Positions 7,494 to 12,715 of a DNA stretch of 12,715 bases are shown one piece after another. The notes beneath the pieces were generated by a model. The model was not told the DNA's origin. It saw nothing but the letters and a program-made list of their open reading frames with translations, and ran no database searches. Made by a program: the position numbers and the translations under genes. Numbering within the stretch: the stretch's first letter is position 1; every line of letters starts with the position of its first letter. The DNA lies in contig DCZN01000105.1 of the NCBI GenBank assembly GCA_002331625.1, positions 6,033-18,747 of the forward strand, in the 5' to 3' direction. The stretch is from Nitrospira sp. UBA2083 (GTDB lineage Bacteria; Nitrospirota; Nitrospiria; Nitrospirales; Nitrospiraceae).

Positions 7494-9296
7494 ATGTATG
7501 AATCTGAAATTAATGATCGTCTAGAATCAATCGACACTCTTCCTCCGAGCATTGTCAAGCGGTTTGAAGAGCTCACATCTCTGGTTGAATTTCGGACGGC
7601 ATTGCCATGGGGTGAACATTGCACCGAGTGCGCATGGCCAACGTGTTACACCACGTGCGAGCTGTATGATCCTCGAACAGACGGGGGTTGCCGTTTGTTC
7701 ATTGATGGAATGACCCGTATCGACATCGATGAAGTCGTCAGGCCATATATCTTGAAACTTCGGTTTAAGCGATGGGGAAAGCTTTGGGCTATCGGCACTC
7801 TTGCCCGATATTCACGGGAAGAATCGTTGCGCAAGGAAAAGAGGAACATGATGATCGGTGCACTTGCACGATCGGCACCGCTTCCTCAGCAACTTAAGTC
7901 GAAGGTGTTGGGGAAAGCTGCATATCTCCGCCGATGCCAGGCTGAAAAGGCCTCTGCAGCTCACGTCTTTCCAGACTGTTTTCTGATCGAGTGTTATAAC
8001 CCGAACGAAAGGCCGATTGATCTGACTGTCTCGATTCGAGTGCGTGGTGATGCGCACGCCAGATCATTTCAACGAGTCATTCAGACGGCACCGGGATTTT
8101 GTTTTGAGCGCATTGCTGCAAGCGACATTCTACAGCAGGTAGACCTTACTCAGCCGTTTGAAGTTGAGATTGTGCCGAATGAAGCTGATGGTACAGTCTT
8201 GTATTTCGGGTTCATGGATTTCGCATGGTTGTATCCCAAGGTGAAAGTGGTGGAGCCATCGGTTGAAATGGCGAAGCCCTGGAAATGCATTGTGTGGGAT
8301 CTCGACAATACCTTGTGGCAAGGTACGCTTGTTGAGGATGGACGTGATCGCCTCAAGCTAAGGCATGACATCGTTGAGGTAATCAAGGAAACAGATCGCC
8401 GAGGCATTCTGCATTCGGTCGCCAGTAAGAATAACCATGCTGATACCATTCAAGTGCTGCAGATGTGGGGGATCGACAAATACTTTCTCTATCCGCAAAT
8501 CAGTTGGGATCCCAAAAGTCATTCGATCGCGAGAATTGCACAATTGCTCAATATAGGAGTGGAAAGCTTGGCGTTTGTGGACGATCAGCCCTTTGAGCGA
8601 GAAGAGGTACGGAACGCATTCCCCAAAGTCACTGTCCTGGATGCCACTGATGCAGAAGGGATTCTGTCCCGACCGGAGTGCCAAGTGCCGATCACTGAAG
8701 AGAGTCAACAAAGACGAGTCATGTATCAGCAGGAAAAAGAGCGCAGGGTAGTTCAGGAATCATTCGAGGGTGACTATACGAAGTTCCTTCAGGAGTGCGG
8801 GATCGAATTGATTCTTACTAAACTCACTGGCGAGAACTTAGAGCGTGTCTATGAATTAGCACAACGGACCAATCAAATGAATTTCTCGGGTTCCCGGTAT
8901 CCGCGCGAGCAGTTGGCAGAAATCCAACAATCCAAGGACCATGAGACGTTCGTGATTCGCTGCGCCGATAGATTTGGAAGCTATGGCATTGTCGGTTTTG
9001 CCTTGGTTGATGCGCGTGAGCCTCGCTTGCTGGATCTGATGTTTAGTTGTCGAATACAAGGTAAACGGGTGGAACATGCTTTTTTGGGATACCTTTTAGG
9101 GAAGTTTTCTCGTCCTGAAAGGCGCGACTTTTTTGCCAATTATCGCAAGACAAAGAAAAATGAAAAGCCGGGGAAGGTATTCGAGGAGATTGGTTTCGAG
9201 TGCGTTGATGAACGTGATGGTCTTCTCTCTCTCAAGTATCCTAAAGCACAGGCCCTCTTTCAGGAGAATATCATTCGGATACACGGAGATGCGTGA
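7494..9296 (+). CDS. FkbH-like HAD-IIIC phosphatase/GNAT protein with Cys-rich N-terminal module
   Basis: A 600-residue multidomain protein. Residues 264-390 form a HAD-IIIC domain: VWDLDNTLW (267-275) supplies Asp269 and Asp271, SKNN (311-314) is motif II, and FVDDQPFERE (361-370) is motif IV. Residues 430-582 form a GNAT-like domain as in FkbH (AQRTNQMNFSGSRYP at 456-470, YGIVGFALV at 497-505). FkbH-type proteins dephosphorylate 1,3-bisphosphoglycerate and load the glyceryl group onto a carrier protein. None is encoded in this window. The N-terminus differs from classic FkbH. Residues 37-70 hold five Cys (43, 46, 51, 55, 66) that look like a metal or Fe-S site, and residues 155-250 look beta-rich. 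No signal peptide is seen. AGAGG at 7481-7485 supports the ATG, 8 bases on. The stop overlaps the next start by 8 bases, implying coupled translation. The HAD call is secure; substrate and N-terminal role are unknown. Confidence 0.9.
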   Translation: MYESEINDRLESIDTLPPSIVKRFEELTSLVEFRTALPWGEHCTECAWPTCYTTCELYDPRTDGGCRLFIDGMTRIDIDEVVRPYILKLRFKRWGKLWAIGTLARYSREESLRKEKRNMMIGALARSAPLPQQLKSKVLGKAAYLRRCQAEKASAAHVFPDCFLIECYNPNERPIDLTVSIRVRGDAHARSFQRVIQTAPGFCFERIAASDILQQVDLTQPFEVEIVPNEADGTVLYFGFMDFAWLYPKVKVVEPSVEMAKPWKCIVWDLDNTLWQGTLVEDGRDRLKLRHDIVEVIKETDRRGILHSVASKNNHADTIQVLQMWGIDKYFLYPQISWDPKSHSIARIAQLLNIGVESLAFVDDQPFEREEVRNAFPKVTVLDATDAEGILSRPECQVPITEESQQRRVMYQQEKERRVVQESFEGDYTKFLQECGIELILTKLTGENLERVYELAQRTNQMNFSGSRYPREQLAEIQQSKDHETFVIRCADRFGSYGIVGFALVDAREPRLLDLMFSCRIQGKRVEHAFLGYLLGKFSRPERRDFFANYRKTKKNEKPGKVFEEIGFECVDERDGLLSLKYPKAQALFQENIIRIHGDA

Positions 9297-10086
9297 AGAG
9301 AGGAGAGCGAGCATTGGGGCTCTGTTGGAGAGGGTCCAAGGAAAGTATCGAAGAACTGTGGCAGCAGCTTTGCATCGAAGACCTCTTGAGATGCGGAATG
9401 CGGTCCCAGTGATCTCATTCACATTCGATGATTTTCCCCTGTCAGCTTTCGAGGTTGGAGGCGAGATTCTTCGTCAGCATGGCGTGGCGGGGACGTACTA
9501 CGTATCGCTCGGCCTCTTGGATCGAGAGGAATCAGTCGGACGTATCTGTTCTGCTGCGCATCTTCAGGAGGTTCTGAACCAAGGGCATGAGTTGGGGTGC
9601 CACACGTTCGCACATTGTGATGCTTGGGATACCGATCCTCAATATTTTCGACACTCGATCTTAGAAAATCAGCGAGCATTAGAAGGCGTGATGCCCGGAG
9701 CAAAGTTTGAGACGATGTCATATCCCATCAGTACAACACCTCGACCACAAACAAAAAATGAAACAGGCCGTCACTTCGCATGCTGTCGAGCGGGTTCTCA
9801 AATGGCCAACATCGGCGTAGTGGACTTGAACTATATGTACTCATTTTTCATCGAGCGATCAAGGGCGAGGCCTAATGTGATGTGGGATTTAATCGAGCAC
9901 AATCGGAGAGAAAATGGGTGGTTGATATTTTCCACTCATGACATTTCCTATTCGCCTACCATATACGGCTGCGTGCCGCAGTTGTTCGAGCAGATAGTTG
10001 AGCGATCAATCGCTTCAGGAGCAAAAATTCTTCCAGTGTCCAGAGCACTAGCATTTGTTCGTGGCAGCTCAGTCCCATTGGCGTAG
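9289..10086 (+). CDS. NodB-type polysaccharide deacetylase
   Basis: A 265-residue carbohydrate-esterase-4-like protein, likely to remove N- or O-acetyl groups from a glycan intermediate. SFTFDDFP (43-50) carries the Asp pair of motif 1. GCHTFAHCDAWD (103-114) carries the metal-binding HxxxH of motif 2 (His105, His109). MSYPISTTPRP (143-153) stands where motif 3 is expected but lacks the usual RxPxG wording. LIFSTHDIS (212-220) provides the motif 5 His217. There is no signal peptide, so it should be cytoplasmic. The frame stays open back to an ATG at 9133, but the first 52 residues from there overlap the HAD-gene coding sequence and look non-homologous. The ATG at 9289, overlapping that gene's TGA by 8 bases (ATGCGTGA), is preferred although its Shine-Dalgarno (GGAG directly abutting) is poorly spaced. 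The polymerase-like gene begins 3 bases after the stop. Confidence 0.88.
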   Translation: MREERRASIGALLERVQGKYRRTVAAALHRRPLEMRNAVPVISFTFDDFPLSAFEVGGEILRQHGVAGTYYVSLGLLDREESVGRICSAAHLQEVLNQGHELGCHTFAHCDAWDTDPQYFRHSILENQRALEGVMPGAKFETMSYPISTTPRPQTKNETGRHFACCRAGSQMANIGVVDLNYMYSFFIERSRARPNVMWDLIEHNRRENGWLIFSTHDISYSPTIYGCVPQLFEQIVERSIASGAKILPVSRALAFVRGSSVPLA

Positions 10087-10089
10087 TAG

Positions 10090-11436
10090 ATGAATGTATT
10101 GATTCTCATAGCATTCATCATTGTTCTAGTCTGGCTCTATTACCAGGAGGAGCGATCGCACCTACGTGTAACTCAAGCCACTTGGATAGTCGTAATATGG
10201 GCCGTAATTTATGGTTCGCGTCCAGTCACCGAATGGTTCGGACAGGCAGGAGGAGTGTCTATTTCAGAATCAGTCGATGAAGGAAACTCTATCGAGGCGC
10301 TGATAAGTGTTTTGTTCCTCCTTGCTGGTTGTGTCGTTCTGTTGCAACGAACAATTCCTTGGGGCACGGTACTGAAAGAGAATTCTGCCGTTGTTGTGTT
10401 CTATGTGTTTTGGTGGCTTAGTATACTGTGGTCCGACTATCCTTTGATTACATTTAAGAGGTTGGTGAAAGAGTTCGGCACCATCATTATGGCGTTGGTG
10501 GTGCTTACAGAGTTGATTCCTGTTGAGGCAGTTAAGGCGATCTTTGTTAGGGTATCGTATCTATGTATTCCACTTTCTGTAATACTGATTCGCTATTTCC
10601 CAGAGTGGGGGCGGGTTTATGGGGGGTATGACAAGAGCGAAGTCATGTGGGTTGGCGTGGCGACCCATAAGAACACTCTGGGAGTTCTTGCTATGGTTGG
10701 GGCAGTATTTCTCCTCTGGGATGTTTTGGAATGTTGGAGAAAAGGTAACACGCGAGTACCACGGGTTCCCTTAGTGCCACGCGTAATAACTCTGGGGTTA
10801 TGTTGGTATCTTTTGTTGATTGTGAATAGTGTCACGTCACTGTTGTGTGCAGTAATAGGATCGGTGCTTCTTCTTGCACTTCACCTCACAAGTATAAGAA
10901 ATCGTCCAAGGCGATTGGAATTGATTGGAGTCGGTGTAATCGCGGTTTTCTTGGCATTAGATTCTTTTGTCGATATCAAAAATGACTTCCTCAATGCTGT
11001 TGGTCGCGATCCGACTCTTACGACACGAACGGAAATCTGGCCGATGTTGATGCAGCTTCAGCCGAATGATTGGTTGGGGGCCGGGTTCAATACATTCTGG
11101 GCAGGGGAGCGGCTAAGAATCTCGTTTGAGAAATTTGGGGGAATTTTTCAAGCCCATAATGGATATCTTGAAACTTATCTCAACGGAGGATGGGTCGGTG
11201 TAGTTCTATTGGCCTGTGTCCTGGTCGCCGCCTATCTGCAGATAAGGAAGCGGCTTGTGGTAGGTGCCCAAGAAGCTGGCATTCGCCTGGTCGTTTTAGT
11301 TATCGCTGCCGTGTATAACTACTCAGAAGCCTCGTTTAATAAGATTGGGGTTCTCTGGCTATTGACGATTATTGCAGTCATGCAGAATCTGCCCACACCG
11401 GTCTCGTTGTCGACGAACTCTCGCGCTAGACATTAG
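10090..11436 (+). CDS. O-antigen ligase/polymerase-like (Wzy/WaaL, Wzy_C type) membrane protein
   Basis: A 448-residue polytopic inner-membrane protein with about ten hydrophobic segments, among them 3-18, 30-42, 68-85, 99-115, 129-144, 155-170, 196-212, 232-265, 276-290, 368-384, 397-410 and 418-432. Family hallmarks of the O-antigen ligase/polymerase group are WSDYP (114-118), VGVATHKNTLG (188-198), GRDPTLTTRTEIW (305-317) with NDWLGAGFNTFW (326-337), and the periplasmic AHNGYLETYLNGGWVGV (355-371). Such proteins polymerise undecaprenyl-linked repeat units or ligate glycan to an acceptor. In an exopolysaccharide locus polymerase is the likelier role, but sequence alone does not separate the two. 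A cytoplasmic loop holds a small Val-Pro-rich repeat, RVPRVPLVPRV (222-232). The ATG follows the preceding TAG by 3 bases and lacks a Shine-Dalgarno, so translational coupling is likely. Hand-counted G+C (23-26 of 60 in three sampled lines) is lower than in upstream genes. Confidence 0.88.
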   Translation: MNVLILIAFIIVLVWLYYQEERSHLRVTQATWIVVIWAVIYGSRPVTEWFGQAGGVSISESVDEGNSIEALISVLFLLAGCVVLLQRTIPWGTVLKENSAVVVFYVFWWLSILWSDYPLITFKRLVKEFGTIIMALVVLTELIPVEAVKAIFVRVSYLCIPLSVILIRYFPEWGRVYGGYDKSEVMWVGVATHKNTLGVLAMVGAVFLLWDVLECWRKGNTRVPRVPLVPRVITLGLCWYLLLIVNSVTSLLCAVIGSVLLLALHLTSIRNRPRRLELIGVGVIAVFLALDSFVDIKNDFLNAVGRDPTLTTRTEIWPMLMQLQPNDWLGAGFNTFWAGERLRISFEKFGGIFQAHNGYLETYLNGGWVGVVLLACVLVAAYLQIRKRLVVGAQEAGIRLVVLVIAAVYNYSEASFNKIGVLWLLTIIAVMQNLPTPVSLSTNSRARH

Positions 11437-11442
11437 CGCGAG
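11420..11442 (+). other. Strong 9-bp hairpin spanning the stop codon of the polymerase-like gene
   Basis: CTCGCGCTA (11420-11428) pairs perfectly with TAGCGCGAG (11434-11442) over a 5-base loop. The TAG stop codon (11434-11436) is the first three bases of the 3' arm. With six G-C pairs it is the strongest hairpin I found. It is followed by CCCATTCCG and not by a T-run, so it is not a canonical Rho-independent terminator. It may act in mRNA stability, pausing, or separating expression of the last membrane gene, which starts 38 bases later. Confidence 0.55.
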
Positions 11443-11480
11443 CCCATTCCGTATTAACAGGTTTCAGATCTCAGACCACG

Positions 11481-12479
11481 ATGAGCGCAGATATCCAGAG
11501 GAATTCTGCCTTGGATTTTACGAAGGGAGCGCTTGTCTTATTGATGCTTCTGTACCATTGGATCAACTATTTCGTTAGTACAGAAGGGGCGATTTATACG
11601 TATTTGAGATTTGTTACCTCATCATTTATTTTTATTACAGGATTTCTGACGAGCAGTATTTATCCAGCTAAGCACGAATTTAACTATTTCTATGTATTTG
11701 AGAGGCTGGTACAGCGAGGCATTAAACTTCTGGTGATTTTTACCGTCCTCAATGTGCTCGCGAATCTCATTTTTTCTGCAAACTATAGAGGCGAGATGCC
11801 TGGTGTTCAGGGATTCTTTGATCGCGCAGGTGATATCTATATTTCAGGCAATGCCAAATCGTCGTTCTGGGTGCTACTTCCGATTGGCTATTTTCTGCCC
11901 ATAGCTGGCACACTGCTGCTCGTTGGTGGAGGTAGTCGGTTGTTTCTTCAGGTGGTGTTGTGTTCAGTAATGCTGAGTATAGTGGTGTTAAATCTGTGGT
12001 CAGTTTCTAGCGCTAATCTTGAAATGCTAGGGGTGGGTGTGCTGGGTTTGGTATGCGGAACATATCCAGTTAACAAGGTTCAACGCGTGTTCAACCATCT
12101 CCTTATCCTTGGGCCTCTCTACATTGGCTACACATTAGCGATTAGCATTTGGGGCGTGCCATATATCTTACAGTTAGTCGGAGTATGTCTTAACGTCGTT
12201 TTGATTTACATGGCTGCAATTAGGTGTTCAGTCATGAGAACAGTTTACGATCGCGTAGTGACGTTAGGGCAATACTCTCTCTTCGGTTATATCGCTCAAA
12301 TAGGAATACTGCACTTCTTGCGGAAGTTAATGGATCATGTGGATTTTCCCGCTGCATTGGTCTTGAGTATTTCGCTCATAAGCGCTGGGTTTCTGACTAT
12401 CTTTAGTGTGATGGTTCTTGACGAAGCAAAAAAGAAATTTTCGGTCATTAGAAGTCTGTACGAGGGAGTGTTCGCGTGA
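11481..12479 (+). CDS. Acyltransferase-3-like integral membrane protein
   Basis: A 332-residue, very hydrophobic protein with about nine or ten membrane segments. SALDFTKGALVLLMLLYHWINYF (9-31) matches the opening of acyltransferase-3-type proteins, where an early Asp and the His at the end of the first helix (His26 here) are conserved. FERLVQRGIKLLVIF (73-87) stands where the family's RR...R element occurs. QYSLFGYIAQIGILHFL (264-280) matches the penultimate 'SLFxYLxH' helix, with Gln replacing the usual His. Such proteins move acetyl or other acyl groups across the membrane onto surface glycans. The match is moderate, and an unclassified membrane protein remains possible. The ATG at 11481 has no strong Shine-Dalgarno. 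A TTG at 11511, 10 bases after AGAGG, is an alternative but would begin inside the conserved ALDFTKG. G+C is low (19 and 24 of 60 in two sampled lines), partly expected for a membrane protein. Confidence 0.72.
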   Translation: MSADIQRNSALDFTKGALVLLMLLYHWINYFVSTEGAIYTYLRFVTSSFIFITGFLTSSIYPAKHEFNYFYVFERLVQRGIKLLVIFTVLNVLANLIFSANYRGEMPGVQGFFDRAGDIYISGNAKSSFWVLLPIGYFLPIAGTLLLVGGGSRLFLQVVLCSVMLSIVVLNLWSVSSANLEMLGVGVLGLVCGTYPVNKVQRVFNHLLILGPLYIGYTLAISIWGVPYILQLVGVCLNVVLIYMAAIRCSVMRTVYDRVVTLGQYSLFGYIAQIGILHFLRKLMDHVDFPAALVLSISLISAGFLTIFSVMVLDEAKKKFSVIRSLYEGVFA

Positions 12480-12628
12480 TGCTACATTTGAATGTGATCT
12501 GGATTCTTGATCGACCCTTTGCCATTCAACCGTTGCAGGAATTGCTGACCATGGATAATGATTCTGAATCCTCGTGGACCGAGCTGGATGTCTATGCGGC
12601 TGAGCGCAGCGTGCATCCTGGTGCATAA
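12479..12628 (+). CDS. Possible small ORF, 49 residues, unknown
   Basis: An ATG at 12479-12481 overlaps the TGA of the acyltransferase-like gene by one base (TGATG), and the frame runs 49 codons to the TAA at 12626-12628. GAGGGA at 12462-12467, 11 bases upstream, could serve as ribosome-binding site. The product starts MLHLNVIWILDRPFAIQ, is acidic in the middle (DNDSESSWTELD) and shows no recognised domain. Coupled start and spacing favour a real gene; its short length and lack of any family resemblance argue against. It could also be the degraded remnant of a longer gene. Confidence 0.25.
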   Translation: MLHLNVIWILDRPFAIQPLQELLTMDNDSESSWTELDVYAAERSVHPGA

Positions 12629-12715
12629 TGCCTTTATCGAGAGACAGAGGAGGTTGCTCCCCCTCAGTTATGACCTTCACCATTTTATTCACTGACCTTC
12701 CCCCGATTTCACAGA
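12629..12715 (+). other. 3'-terminal segment, possible start of a further gene
   Basis: A perfect AGGAGG lies at 12648-12653, and an ATG at 12670 opens a frame (MTFTILFTDLPPISQ...) that runs off the window. The 16-base gap between them is too long for confident pairing. A small imperfect hairpin (GGAG, GTTG loop, CTCC at 12649-12660) overlaps the AGGAGG. No terminator was seen. Confidence 0.15.

Noticed and set aside
9133..9288. Upstream extension of the deacetylase ORF (52 extra residues)
   Set aside because: It lies entirely within the well-conserved C-terminal coding sequence of the HAD/GNAT protein in another frame, and its Arg/Ser-rich sequence has no deacetylase feature.
12646..12660. 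Terminator at the end of the cluster
   Set aside because: The hairpin is only 4 bp with bulges and is not followed by a T-run.
12327..12692. Antisense 121-codon ORF at the 3' end
   Set aside because: Half of it is the reverse of the acyltransferase-like gene. The His/Arg/Ser-rich product shows no recognisable domain, and all other genes run on the + strand.

Overview
The window is a single-strand, tightly packed gene cluster: eleven clear protein genes, all on the + strand, plus one doubtful small ORF at the 3' end. Gaps between most genes are 3 to 76 bases, and one pair overlaps by 8 bases. No tRNA, rRNA, CRISPR array, insertion sequence or canonical Rho-independent terminator was found. 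The gene set is that of an exopolysaccharide or cell-surface glycan locus. Several proteins (the 'MHWLYF / STVGYNHT / NWHDRSIAPERLW' deacetylase, the LTGGLDTR asparagine-synthase-like protein and the Cys-rich HAD-IIIC protein) resemble, from memory, loci of Nitrospirota and some Proteobacteria. That points to a Gram-negative, free-living bacterium. The taxon is an inference and cannot be fixed from this window. G+C sampled by hand is mostly near 45-60% and falls to about 32-43% in the two membrane genes at the 3' end.

Layout. 1-633: C-terminal part of a polysaccharide deacetylase-like protein, cut by the window edge. 646-1551: family-2 glycosyltransferase. 1609-2655: FemAB/GNAT-fold aminoacyl- or acyltransferase. 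2663-3484: YdjC/ChbG-type carbohydrate deacetylase. 3489-5273: asparagine-synthase-like protein whose N-terminal catalytic Cys is replaced by Pro. 5310-6254: second FemAB/GNAT-like protein. 6331-7452: membrane-anchored SGNH hydrolase. 7494-9296: FkbH-like HAD-IIIC/GNAT protein with a Cys-rich N-terminal module. 9289-10086: NodB-type polysaccharide deacetylase. 10090-11436: O-antigen ligase/polymerase-like membrane protein. 11481-12479: acyltransferase-3-like membrane protein. 12480-12715: a possible 49-residue ORF, then about 90 bases with at most the start of another gene.

How the genes may work together (inference). One glycosyltransferase and one Wzy/WaaL-like polymerase or ligase give a minimal glycan assembly core, with the rest presumably outside the window. 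Around it sit an unusually large number of decorating enzymes: three deacetylase-type proteins that could expose amino or hydroxyl groups, two FemAB/GNAT proteins, an FkbH-like protein with its own GNAT domain, an ATP-pyrophosphatase (asparagine-synthase-like) protein, an SGNH esterase/acyltransferase and a membrane acyltransferase. The simplest reading is a glycan that is deacetylated and then re-substituted with amino-acyl, amide or hydroxy-acyl groups. Two proteins depart clearly from their families and merit a closer look: the Cys-less asparagine-synthase homologue and the Cys-cluster FkbH-like fusion.
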